Source of the DNA: an uncultured Clostridia bacterium
GTDB taxonomy: Bacteria > Bacillota > Clostridia > Christensenellales > Borkfalkiaceae
DNA: 32,177 bases
Assembly: GCA_944367465.1 (NCBI GenBank)
Contig: CALVWO010000015.1
Span: 1 to 32,177, forward strand
Reading direction: 5' to 3'
Below are positions 1 to 6,187 of the stretch, piece after piece. The notes below the pieces were generated by a model. That model saw nothing but the letters and a program-made list of their open reading frames with translations, searched no databases and was not told where the DNA came from. Each line of letters begins with the position of its first letter. Position 1 is the first letter of the stretch. Position numbers and translations under genes: made by a program.

Positions 1-2
1 AT

Positions 3-78
3 GCTTCTGTGGCTCAGTCGGTAGAGCGATTGATTCGTAATCAATAGGTCGCCGGTTCAAGTCCGGCCAGAAGCTCCA
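3..78 (+). tRNA. tRNA-Thr (anticodon CGT), CCA encoded
   Basis: The sequence folds as a complete cloverleaf. The acceptor stem is GCTTCTG (3-9) with CAGAAGC (68-74). The D stem is GCTC/GAGC, the anticodon stem ATTGA/TCAAT encloses loop TTCGTAA, and the T stem is GCCGG/CCGGC with loop TTCAAGT. The anticodon CGT reads the threonine codon ACG. The discriminator base T at 75 is followed by an encoded CCA. An integrase gene faces its 3' end, and tRNA 3' ends are classic attachment sites for tyrosine integrases, so attL probably lies here. The partner repeat is outside the window. Confidence 0.95.
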
Positions 79-79
79 T

Positions 80-137
80 AGACCCCATATATTGTGGTTT
101 TCGTATGAAAAATCTGCAATATGTGGGGTCTTTTTTT
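80..137 (+). terminator. Rho-independent terminator after tRNA-Thr
   Basis: The arm AGACCCCATATATTG starting at 80 pairs with CAATATGTGGGGTCT ending at 131, with one G-T wobble, and a run of T residues follows to 137. It begins two bases after the tRNA CCA and is oriented to end tRNA transcription. Confidence 0.85.
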
Positions 138-162
138 GCTTCTTGCCGTGATTTTAGTATGG

Positions 163-184
163 TTTGGGGTGTGATTTGGGGTGT
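163..184. repeat. Two direct repeats TTTGGGGTGT, possible integrase arm sites
   Basis: TTTGGGGTGT occurs at 163-172 and again at 175-184, a 12-base period, between the tRNA terminator and the integrase stop codon. Integrases of Tn916 type bind short direct repeats inside the element end, and this position fits such arm sites. That role is inferred from position only. Confidence 0.4.
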
Positions 185-187
185 AAA

Positions 188-1384
188 TCAGGTGGGAAAG
201 CGGACGGAATCCATTTGCTCACGCATAAACTCATCGGAAAAATGTATGTAAACTTTTCCGACGAGCCGCTCAGGGCTATCGCCCATCCACAGTTCCACAA
301 CTTCTTCCTTTACGCTTTCCGCGCATATTGAGGCGAAAGTATGCCGCAGATTATAGGAAGTCGCTTCTCCATTGAGGCATTTTTTCATAAGACGCGCAAA
401 ATTGTTGTAGTGGAACGGTAAAGCGATCGGCTTATCAAAAAATAATAATCCCCGTGCTTCTTTGGGTACGGGGATCTTTTTATACTCTACCTTTCCGTTT
501 TTGCGTTTGCGGTTGCGGGCGATAAGAAAGCCGTTCTCAAAGTGAGCTTCATAATTAAGCTCACAGGGGCGAAGTCCGCAGAAGTACATTGCGTAAGCGC
601 ATTGACGGATTTCGTTATATTGTGGAAGCTTGATCTCTTTTAGAAAATGTGTGAGCTGCGCTGGTGTAAGCGGGGTGCGATTGACTCTTTTCGCTCGCTT
701 GAACGGAAGGAGCGTGACGGGGTTATGTGTGATAACACCGCTTGCAATTGCGTATTTGAATACGGAATTGATGACAATTCTTGTACTCTCATAGAGGCGT
801 TCACCCATTTCACGCATGATAGCGTCAATATCGCCTGTACGAATCTCCTTGATACTCTTATTGAGCAGGGGAGCAAAATCGCGTGAAATATACAGACTGT
901 ACTCTCGCAAAGTCTTATCGGCGATTTTACCTTTTTTGTAAGTAAGCCATTCATCGGCAAGTTTTCCAAACGTGAGCTTGCTCTTTTTGGGTTCGTCAAG
1001 ATGGAACGTTTTCACAATGAACAGTTCTTTTGCTCTTTGTAGGTTCTTGTTGGAAACAGATATGTTATATCCGTTTCTGCGATAGCGAATTTCATAATAC
1101 GCACTGTTTTTCCCGCTCGGACGTTTGATGATATGGGCGACAAGCCCGTTTGCAATAAATTCCTTCTTAAACGTTTTAGACATTTTGGCAACCTCTTCTT
1201 GTGAAAATTTGATAGTTGCCGATAATGTTTTTTCCTTTTTATGCAGTTCGCATCGTTCGAGCTGCATTGCTTGTTCTACAAGCTCGTTCATTTTGCTTGA
1301 TAGCCGAACCATCTCACCGCGAGACGATGCCATCAGCATCATTGAAGAAAAAGCGATCAATTCTTCGGAAAGTTTTTGTTGCAT
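188..1384 (-). CDS. int: Tyrosine recombinase / integrase of the ICE
   Basis: This is a phage-type integrase that would insert and excise the element at the adjacent tRNA-Thr by strand exchange through a covalent 3'-phosphotyrosine. From the chosen start the protein has 398 residues. The C-terminal catalytic domain shows the first arginine in GLRPCEL (Arg272), the second in YNLRHTFAS (Arg347, followed by His348), and the likely nucleophile in KVYIHF (Tyr379). The usual first histidine of the HxLRH box is tyrosine here. Before it lies an N-terminal core-binding domain (FGKLADEWLTYKKGK) and a basic segment (YYEIRYRRNGY) resembling an arm-binding domain. The ATG at 1384 was chosen because GGAGGA lies seven bases upstream of it; an in-frame ATG at 1435 is possible but lacks such a site. 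It is AT-richer than the transfer genes. Confidence 0.93.
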   Translation of the reverse strand: MQQKLSEELIAFSSMMLMASSRGEMVRLSSKMNELVEQAMQLERCELHKKEKTLSATIKFSQEEVAKMSKTFKKEFIANGLVAHIIKRPSGKNSAYYEIRYRRNGYNISVSNKNLQRAKELFIVKTFHLDEPKKSKLTFGKLADEWLTYKKGKIADKTLREYSLYISRDFAPLLNKSIKEIRTGDIDAIMREMGERLYESTRIVINSVFKYAIASGVITHNPVTLLPFKRAKRVNRTPLTPAQLTHFLKEIKLPQYNEIRQCAYAMYFCGLRPCELNYEAHFENGFLIARNRKRKNGKVEYKKIPVPKEARGLLFFDKPIALPFHYNNFARLMKKCLNGEATSYNLRHTFASICAESVKEEVVELWMGDSPERLVGKVYIHFSDEFMREQMDSVRFPT

Positions 1385-1391
1385 TTGTGTG

Positions 1392-1397
1392 TCCTCC
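1392..1397 (-). promoter_or_regulatory. Ribosome binding site deciding the integrase start
   Basis: On the minus strand GGAGGA occupies 1397-1392, seven bases before the ATG at 1384. This favours the 398-residue product over the longer one starting at 1435. Confidence 0.7.
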
Positions 1398-1454
1398 AAA
1401 AAAATTTTAGTGGAAATTATTTTAATGGAGAACAATGTTCGGTGTACACCGTAA

Positions 1455-1802
1455 TTAATTGTTTTTCTTTACAATTTCCTCCAACATTTTTTTGACGGTT
1501 TTTTGATAATCTTCGCCCATAGTGCGAATCAGTTCGCTGCGCAGTTCCAACCAATTCCATTCTTCGGCAGAAAGGGTAATAGGATGCTGTCCGACTCCTT
1601 GAACTCTTTCTTCGTCTGTCCAATACATATCTTTTAGCCCGAGAGCCTGTTCAATTGCTTGAAGTGTATCAGACCGTGGATTTGGTACATATCCACAAAA
1701 TATGTTTTGGACGGTACCCTTGGGCAAGTTTGCTCGTTCTGCGATTTGAGCGATCGTTAGCCCCGCCTTCTTTTTTGCCGCCTTCAATGCTTCAAGATTC
1801 AT
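1455..1802 (-). CDS. XRE-family helix-turn-helix repressor (cI-like)
   Basis: The 115-residue protein has an N-terminal XRE helix-turn-helix of about residues 5-55 (GLTIAQIAERANLPKGTVQNIF as the core). A short C-terminal helical segment (LRSELIRTMGEDYQKTVKKMLEEIVKKN) could be a dimerisation part. An AAGGAGGAAAGT ribosome binding site precedes the ATG. It is transcribed away from a smaller XRE protein at 1937-2140, with repeated operator-like sequences between them, the arrangement of a phage cI/cro switch. I infer that it represses the rightward promoter and probably its own. No protease domain or autocleavage motif is visible, so induction would need a separate factor. Confidence 0.85.
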   Translation of the reverse strand: MNLEALKAAKKKAGLTIAQIAERANLPKGTVQNIFCGYVPNPRSDTLQAIEQALGLKDMYWTDEERVQGVGQHPITLSAEEWNWLELRSELIRTMGEDYQKTVKKMLEEIVKKNN

Positions 1803-1821
1803 ACTTTCCTCCTTACGTCAA

Positions 1822-1849
1822 ATTATAAAAAAAACTCATGAATTAACAA
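1822..1849 (-). promoter_or_regulatory. Leftward promoter for repressor and integrase
   Basis: Read on the minus strand, TTGTTA (1849-1844) and TATAAT (1827-1822) are separated by 16 bases. One ATGA-type operator copy (1834-1844) lies in the spacer, which would allow autoregulation. The -35 box is only a partial match. Confidence 0.6.
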
Positions 1850-1925
1850 GAAATATTGCCTATTATTCTTGACAAGTCATGAATTTGATAGTATACTATA
1901 AGAAAAACTCATGAACTCATGAGTT
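1834..1925. promoter_or_regulatory. Operator sites of the repressor/Cro switch
   Basis: The motif ACTCATGAATT occurs at 1834-1844. AGTCATGAATT lies at 1875-1885 inside the spacer of the rightward promoter. ACTCATGAACTCATGAGTT occupies 1907-1925 just downstream of its -10 box. The last copy contains the perfect 12-base palindrome AACTCATGAGTT (1914-1925). These sites overlap both promoters, so they are the natural binding sites for the two XRE proteins. Binding itself is inferred. Confidence 0.7.
1869..1897 (+). promoter_or_regulatory. Strong rightward sigma-70 promoter
   Basis: A perfect TTGACA (1869-1874) and TATACT (1892-1897) are separated by exactly 17 bases. It faces the Cro-like gene and is probably the main early promoter for the plus-strand gene train. 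Operator copies sit in its spacer and directly downstream, so it should be tightly repressed when the element is quiescent. Confidence 0.85.
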
Positions 1926-1926
1926 C

Positions 1927-1931
1927 GGAGG
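1927..1931 (+). promoter_or_regulatory. Ribosome binding site of the Cro-like gene
   Basis: GGAGG lies five bases before the ATG at 1937. An upstream in-frame ATG at 1919 is buried in the operator palindrome and has no such site, so 1937 is the better start. Confidence 0.65.
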
Positions 1932-1936
1932 TTGAT

Positions 1937-2140
1937 ATGGTGAAGCATAAATATGAACCAATGCTGAATCTCAAGATGAGACGAATCAGCAAAGGTCTCA
2001 CGCAAGAGGAACTTGCGGTGAGATGCAAGATCAGCGTCAATTTAATTTCTCAATACGAGGTGGGTAGGCTGTTCCCTCGTAAGAAAACATTGGAAGCCCT
2101 TGCCGAAGCGCTCGAATGCGACGTTAAGGACATCATCTGA
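1937..2140 (+). CDS. Small XRE-family regulator (Cro-like)
   Basis: The 67-residue protein is almost entirely one helix-turn-helix domain (MRRISKGLTQEELAVRC followed by ISVNLISQYEVGRLFPRK), close to the minimal XRE/Cro size. It is the first gene after the strong rightward promoter and is divergent from the larger XRE repressor. I infer that it counteracts the repressor or activates the downstream genes, as Cro or the small ICE activators do. A start at 1919 would add six residues, but 1937 has the GGAGG site. A CAAGGGAAA-type repeat begins directly after the stop codon. Confidence 0.82.
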   Translation: MVKHKYEPMLNLKMRRISKGLTQEELAVRCKISVNLISQYEVGRLFPRKKTLEALAEALECDVKDII

Positions 2141-2196
2141 AACCTTGTTTTCCCAAGGGAAAGCAAGGGAAGGAAAAACAAGGGAAAGCAAGGGAG
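2141..2196. repeat. CAAGGGAAA palindromic repeat, copy 1
   Basis: The block starts at the first base after the Cro-like stop codon. It opens with CCTTGTTTTCCC (2143-2154) and continues with several CAAGGGAA(A) units. The segment at 2172-2183 is complementary to the opening arm with one mismatch, so a hairpin can form. Its AGGGAGGG end is the only visible ribosome binding site for the next gene at 2207. Confidence 0.75.
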
Positions 2197-2206
2197 GGCA
2201 GCCTGT

Positions 2207-2506
2207 ATGGAATATCACAAGAAAACCTATTTATACAAATTCCTTGCAGAGCGCGGTTATTCTGTCCCGAAGAAGTCGGAGATGGTATATGAGTTCTATC
2301 GCGGCAGTGAATGGCTGCGCGGCGATCTGCTCGAAGCGTACAGCCCTGCGCGCGGCGTTGTTTACGTCACGGTCAAGGAAGAACGTGAAGAACGGGAAGT
2401 TCAGGTCGAGTACAGCAAGTATGAAAACGGCGTTCTTGTGTATCAGGTTTTGGATGGAAAGCGGGTTGTTTGCAAGATAGCCGAAAAAGTGGGAGCAACG
2501 GCATGA
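2207..2506 (+). CDS. Hypothetical 99-residue protein
   Basis: I do not recognise the family. The protein is soluble, without signal peptide or membrane segment, and is rich in charged residues. Its second half looks like beta strands (VVYVTVKEE, VQVEYSKYENGVLVYQVLDGKRVVCKI). The start ATG is preceded by AGGGAGGG about nine bases upstream, supplied by the end of repeat copy 1. Repeat copy 2 begins at its stop codon. Its place directly after the Cro-like gene suggests an early accessory role, but nothing in the sequence shows a function. Confidence 0.65.
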   Translation: MEYHKKTYLYKFLAERGYSVPKKSEMVYEFYRGSEWLRGDLLEAYSPARGVVYVTVKEEREEREVQVEYSKYENGVLVYQVLDGKRVVCKIAEKVGATA

Positions 2507-2575
2507 AAACCTTGTTTTCCCAAGGGAAAGCAAGGGAAGGGAAAACAAGGGAAAGCAAGGGAAACCTTGTTTTGT
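2505..2575. repeat. CAAGGGAAA palindromic repeat, copy 2
   Basis: This is the most complete copy. CCTTGTTTTCCC (2510-2521) is perfectly complementary to GGGAAAACAAGG (2539-2550). A second CCTTGTTTT lies at 2565-2573, with CAAGGGAAAG units between. It begins at the stop codon of the preceding gene and ends about 20 bases before the next start. There is no following T run, so it is not a standard terminator. Confidence 0.8.
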
Positions 2576-2595
2576 GAGATGAGGGAGGAAGAGGT

Positions 2596-3531
2596 ATGCA
2601 GCTTATTATTCCTGATCGCTATTTTCTAAGGTGGGAGAGCTATGCAAAATTCGGTTACGGACACAGCGTTGAATTTAACGCAGTCAGATATGTGTTTGCC
2701 GTTCCTGATACGGCTGGATTAGAGTCAGGCTATACGATCTATATCCATACATACGATGTGTCGAGATCGGACAGTACAGCGCCTTCTTATCGGGAAGTCG
2801 TTGCGGTCGGAGCCAAAAAAGAACACTATGCGGGCGCATATCATATCGAAGTACAAAACGACGCAGTTTTTACGGCAATCAAAACTGAAAGCAGAGAGCA
2901 AGGGAAAAAGTACGCCCGGCACAAATTCAATGCGTTGGAACTTCAAGCAATGTACAACGGGCACGATCTGAACGACGCAGTAGATGTGGTCGCAAAAGTG
3001 CTGATCTATCAGAACGACGATACCCGACTTGCGGGCAGGATCATGGAAGAAAAGGTCATTGTCGGGAAGAAGGTTGGCTGCTGGCTGTATTCCGAGGATT
3101 TGGACAGCAAGCGGCGGATCAGCACGAAGGGCGTTCGGATTCTCGGAGAAATAGACGGTGAATCTGTATATTCAGTGAGAAAACTGATCGCAGATCATAA
3201 GAAAGAGATTTCGTCTATCCAAAGATCGGAAAATGTACTTGCCCACAGACTTTATCAGGTCGATTCGCTTATGCGGGATATACAGTACATGAAGGCGCTC
3301 GTAAGCGGTGCTGACGAACCCCCTTATGTGGAAAGTCTGCAAGACAACGCGGAAAAGCTGAAAGAGTTTTTGCAGAGTTCCGCGCAAAAGACGGATGAAG
3401 TTATCAGGCAGTCCGAGGCAAGGTTTTATGAGCGGTTGTACAGCCTGTGCAGAAATCCCGATAGCAAGGAAAAACAAGGGAAAACAAGGGGGACGGGATG
3501 TTCGGACGGAAACGGAAGAAAGAGCCCATGA
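2596..3531 (+). CDS. Hypothetical 311-residue protein with C-terminal coiled coil
   Basis: I cannot assign a family. Residues 1-130 look like a mixed alpha/beta domain, and residues about 190-285 are strongly helical and heptad-like (DHKKEISSIQRSENVLAHRL, LQDNAEKLKEFLQSSAQKTD), suggesting oligomerisation. No signal peptide or membrane segment is present. A GGAGGAAGAGGT ribosome binding site precedes the ATG. The last roughly 22 residues (from SKEKQGKTRG) come from a CAAGGGAAA repeat and from out-of-frame reading into the next gene, which it overlaps by 34 bases. The tail is therefore probably a recent addition without family conservation. Confidence 0.7.
   Translation: MQLIIPDRYFLRWESYAKFGYGHSVEFNAVRYVFAVPDTAGLESGYTIYIHTYDVSRSDSTAPSYREVVAVGAKKEHYAGAYHIEVQNDAVFTAIKTESREQGKKYARHKFNALELQAMYNGHDLNDAVDVVAKVLIYQNDDTRLAGRIMEEKVIVGKKVGCWLYSEDLDSKRRISTKGVRILGEIDGESVYSVRKLIADHKKEISSIQRSENVLAHRLYQVDSLMRDIQYMKALVSGADEPPYVESLQDNAEKLKEFLQSSAQKTDEVIRQSEARFYERLYSLCRNPDSKEKQGKTRGTGCSDGNGRKSP
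3464..3493. repeat. CAAGGGAAA repeat, copy 3 (inside coding sequence)
   Basis: GCAAGGAAAAACAAGGG is followed by AAAACAAGGGGG. This short copy is translated as the C-terminal tail of the 311-residue protein. Its AGGGGGACGGG end serves as the ribosome binding site of the gene starting at 3498. Confidence 0.7.
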
Positions 3532-3761
3532 CGGCGCTGCGGTTCGTTTGCGTATTCTGCCCGAAGCTGCTGATGATCGTATCGGCGCTCGGGTATCTGA
3601 TCGGCGGGACGGCACTGTTCGTGGCGGACGAAAGTGCATGGCAGGCGGCGATCACGCCGTGGGGGATCATCGAGATCGTGCTGCTGCTGATGTTCGCGGC
3701 ATGGCTGGGGATCGGGAAAATATATCTGAAACACAAAAAAGACGAGGGAGCGGAACAATGA
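3498..3761 (+). CDS. Small two-helix membrane protein
   Basis: The 87-residue protein has a basic N-terminus (MFGRKRKKEP) and two hydrophobic helices at about residues 20-42 and 54-75 (LLMIVSALGYLIGGTALFV; IIEIVLLLMFAAWLGIGKIY), then a charged tail. Positive residues at both ends suggest that both termini are cytoplasmic. The family is not recognised. It overlaps the preceding gene by 34 bases and shares ATGA with the following PrimPol gene, so translation is probably coupled. It could anchor a replication or transfer factor to the membrane, but that is speculation. Confidence 0.7.
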   Translation: MFGRKRKKEPMTALRFVCVFCPKLLMIVSALGYLIGGTALFVADESAWQAAITPWGIIEIVLLLMFAAWLGIGKIYLKHKKDEGAEQ

Positions 3762-4717
3762 ACGCAAAGAGATTTCGGGAGTATATCCCCGAGGAGCTAA
3801 AAGCCTTGCCGCAGTGGGCGGTGTACAAGACGTATTGGCAGCCCGAGAAGGGGAAAAAGGGAAAATCCGTACTCAACGTTGCGGACGGGCATTGGGCAAA
3901 GTCGAACGATCCCGCTACATGGACGGATTTCGAGAGCGCGCTTCAATATGCGCAGAAGAACGGGTGCGCGGGGCTGTCGTTCGCGCTGACCAAAGAGAGC
4001 AACGTCACTTGCATCGATCTTGATAAATGCGCGGACGAAAACGGGCGGTCGACGGCGCTTGCGCGGAAGATCCTCGATCTGTTCCCGGGGACGTACACGG
4101 AAACGAGCGCGAGCGGGAACGGGCTGCATATTTTCGTGCGGGGCGATCTCACGGAAAACGGCTTTTACAAGAACAGGACGGCGGGCGCGGACGGCGAGAT
4201 CGAAGTATACAGCGCGGGGCGGTTCATCTCCATGACGGGCAGCAGCGTGGACGGGGTAAAGACGATCGCAAGCCCTACGGACTTTGCGGTGGACGAACTG
4301 CAAAAAATGCTCGGGCGGCGCATAATGCCGACGCAGCCCGTGCGTCCGTCGGCGGAGTATGCGGCAAGCGACGCGGAGGTGCTGGAACGCATTCGAAAAT
4401 CGAAAAAAGCGGCGGAATACGAAGCGCTTGCCCGCGGGGACAACATCACGGGCGACCGTTCGCGGAATGATTGGCAGATGGCGAAGATCCTTGCGTTTTT
4501 CACGTCGGGCGACGCGCGGCAGGTGTCGCGGATGATGCGTCAAAGCGGGATCAACCGTCCCGACAAGCCGGACGTGTATTATGACCGCACGGCGGAGAAG
4601 GCGGTAGGCAGCCTGACGTCGCGGTACGGTGACGGCGCGGACAGACCTTGGCTGAACAAGGGAAAGCAAGGAAAAACAAGGGAAACCTTGGTTCAGCCGA
4701 ATTTATTGGACAGATAA
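3758..4717 (+). CDS. Primase-polymerase (PrimPol) family protein
   Basis: The 319-residue protein carries the archaeo-eukaryotic primase signature: the acidic pair in CIDLDKC (Asp87, Asp89) and the SGNGLHIFV loop (residues 119-127) with His124. The bacterial counterparts are bifunctional primase-polymerases of plasmids, phages and ICEs that make primers on single-stranded DNA. Residues about 245-305 (NDWQMAKILAFFTSGDARQV and following) resemble the small helical domain found after this catalytic module. No helicase domain is fused, so it would need a partner, possibly the SNF2-like protein downstream. The start ATG overlaps the previous stop (ATGA) and has GGGAG upstream. The last residues (NKGKQGKTRETL) are encoded by a CAAGGGAAA repeat. 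Confidence 0.85.
   Translation: MNAKRFREYIPEELKALPQWAVYKTYWQPEKGKKGKSVLNVADGHWAKSNDPATWTDFESALQYAQKNGCAGLSFALTKESNVTCIDLDKCADENGRSTALARKILDLFPGTYTETSASGNGLHIFVRGDLTENGFYKNRTAGADGEIEVYSAGRFISMTGSSVDGVKTIASPTDFAVDELQKMLGRRIMPTQPVRPSAEYAASDAEVLERIRKSKKAAEYEALARGDNITGDRSRNDWQMAKILAFFTSGDARQVSRMMRQSGINRPDKPDVYYDRTAEKAVGSLTSRYGDGADRPWLNKGKQGKTRETLVQPNLLDR
4646..4698. repeat. CAAGGGAAA repeat, copy 4, within a hairpin
   Basis: Units GGGAAAGCAAGG and AAAAACAAGGGAAA are framed by GGCTGAAC (4650-4657) and its perfect complement GTTCAGCC (4691-4698). AAGG/CCTT pairing continues inside after a one-base bulge. The block is translated as the C-terminus of the PrimPol protein and lies 32 bases before the next start codon. 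Confidence 0.75.
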
Positions 4718-4730
4718 CGGAGGTAAGACG

Positions 4731-5132
4731 GTGAAGAAATTTGTAACGGAAACTACGGACTGTGCGGTGGCGGCAGCGGAGATCCTGGATCGGGAGCTTG
4801 CCCGTTCGCGGTATGCGAACGATGAGAGCAGCTATAAGGGTACAGGATATTCGGTGATCGTGTACATATTTTGGGAATGGGTGTCGGGAGAGCACGCGGA
4901 GACGCGCCCTTCGGATGCGTACCTGAAAAGACTATGCGAATACGGTGCGCGGCGGCACGGGCTGTTGAAGGGGTTGTACAAACAAATGGAGGCGCAGATC
5001 CGTTGTGCAGAGACGGAACCCACGCGCGATACGGCGGCGCTTGTGCGGGACGCGGTGATAGGGTTCTGCGAGCGAAAATCTGTGATAAAACATTCCGACC
5101 GTACGCGGGCGGTAAGGAGAGGGGCAAAATGA
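4731..5132 (+). CDS. Hypothetical 133-residue protein, GTG start
   Basis: I do not recognise the family. The protein is mostly helical (AAAEILDRELARSRYANDES; YLKRLCEYGARRHGLLKGLY) with an aromatic central segment (YSVIVYIFWEWV) and a basic C-terminus. It has no signal peptide. The GTG start is supported by GGAGG about nine bases upstream. Its end shares ATGA with parA, so the two are probably translationally coupled. Its position between the primase and the partition genes suggests a part in replication or maintenance of the excised circle, which is inference only. Confidence 0.68.
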   Translation: MKKFVTETTDCAVAAAEILDRELARSRYANDESSYKGTGYSVIVYIFWEWVSGEHAETRPSDAYLKRLCEYGARRHGLLKGLYKQMEAQIRCAETEPTRDTAALVRDAVIGFCERKSVIKHSDRTRAVRRGAK

Positions 5133-5899
5133 AAGTGATCTCAATATTCAATCAGAAGGGCGGCGTGGGGAAGAGCACGAGCGCGGGGAATCTTATGGCA
5201 GAGTTCACCAAGCGCGGGCACGCCGTGCTCGGCGTTGATATAGACCCGCAAGCGCATTTAACGAAGTTTTTGGCGTGTGGGGAATCGGACGGAGCGACGA
5301 TCTGCGAGCTTTTGGGCGGCGAGGCGAAATTCATCGACGTGGCGCAAGGCTCGAAGTACGGGGATTACATTCCGTCGGACAGGAGCCTTGCGACGCGGCT
5401 GGGCGCGCTTGCGGACGATCCCGCGTTCGTGTTCCGTCTGCGGGAGCTGCTGGCGGAGCAGACGGATACCTACGACTACGTGATCATCGACTGCCCGCCT
5501 GCGGTGAATCAGCTCACGGTGGCGGCGTTGGTAGCGAGTGACTATGTACTCATTCCAACGGAAGCGGAGTACTTCTCTATGGACGGGGTGTGCGAGATCT
5601 CGCGGACAATCGGTCAGGTGCGGGGGAGCAAGTTTCTGAATCCCGCGTTAAAGGTGCTTGGGATATTCTTCACGCGTTACCGCTCGAATCTAACGATCGC
5701 GAGGGATATGGGCGAAGTGATGGAACAGGCTGCGAAGGAGCTGTTCGGGTCCGAGGTGCTGCGTTCGCGGATCCCGAACACGTGCGACGTGCCTGAATCT
5801 CAGGCGGCGAAAAAGGCGGTGGCGGAGTACAAACCGACGTCGAAGGCGGCGACGGCGTACAGTGCGTTGGCGGACGAAGTTTTGGAGGCGATCGGATGA
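5129..5899 (+). CDS. parA: ParA-family partition ATPase
   Basis: The 256-residue protein is a deviant Walker A ATPase. KGGVGKST lies at residues 10-17, the DIDPQAHLT motif typical of ParA/Soj comes next, and the Walker B/A' segment is YVIIDCPPAVN. ParA proteins bind DNA nonspecifically in the ATP state and move the cargo bound by their partner. The chosen ATG overlaps the previous stop (ATGA) and has AAGGAGAGG upstream; the long extension upstream is out-of-frame reading of the previous gene. It overlaps the RHH gene at 5896 by four bases, forming a compact partition cassette. In an ICE this would stabilise the excised, replicating circle. Confidence 0.93.
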   Translation: MKVISIFNQKGGVGKSTSAGNLMAEFTKRGHAVLGVDIDPQAHLTKFLACGESDGATICELLGGEAKFIDVAQGSKYGDYIPSDRSLATRLGALADDPAFVFRLRELLAEQTDTYDYVIIDCPPAVNQLTVAALVASDYVLIPTEAEYFSMDGVCEISRTIGQVRGSKFLNPALKVLGIFFTRYRSNLTIARDMGEVMEQAAKELFGSEVLRSRIPNTCDVPESQAAKKAVAEYKPTSKAATAYSALADEVLEAIG

Positions 5900-6186
5900 G
5901 CAGCAAGGGTTACGATCTGAGCGATCTGTTCCGCGGCTCAAAGCCGCGGGAAACAGTACAGGAAAAGCCGCAGGACGCCGTGGTACGGCAAGCCGCGCCG
6001 CGTGTACAGACGGTGACGTCGGGGCAGGCGGTGCAGTTGTGCGGGAAGATCACAAAGAAGGCGACGTACGAGCTGGACGCGGAGTTGTTGGAGCGGGTGA
6101 ACCGGTTTGCGAAATCGCGCGACATGAAAAAACTTGCTGTGATCGAGCGCGCGTTGGAAGAGTATCTCGAACGGAACGGGGATTGA
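5896..6186 (+). CDS. Small ribbon-helix-helix protein, probable ParB-like partner
   Basis: The 96-residue protein has a disordered N-terminal half and a C-terminal ribbon-helix-helix of CopG/Arc type: a beta strand ATYELDAEL followed by helices ERVNRFAKSRDMKKLAVIER and ALEEYLERNG. Small RHH proteins encoded directly after parA act as centromere-binding partners in type Ib partition systems. The four-base overlap with parA supports this. It could also repress the cassette. The basic N-terminus (KGYDLSDLFRGSKPRE) may be the ParA-stimulating segment, by analogy. Confidence 0.8.
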   Translation: MSSKGYDLSDLFRGSKPRETVQEKPQDAVVRQAAPRVQTVTSGQAVQLCGKITKKATYELDAELLERVNRFAKSRDMKKLAVIERALEEYLERNGD

Positions 6187-6187
6187 G

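Noticed and set aside
2505..2575. CAAGGG repeat copy 2 as a simple transcription terminator
   Set aside because: No T run follows the stem on either strand, and the gene train continues directly after it.
4871..5128. Longer N-terminus for ParA
   Set aside because: The extension reads the preceding gene out of frame. The ATG at 5129 starts directly with MKVISIFNQKGGVGKS and overlaps the previous stop.
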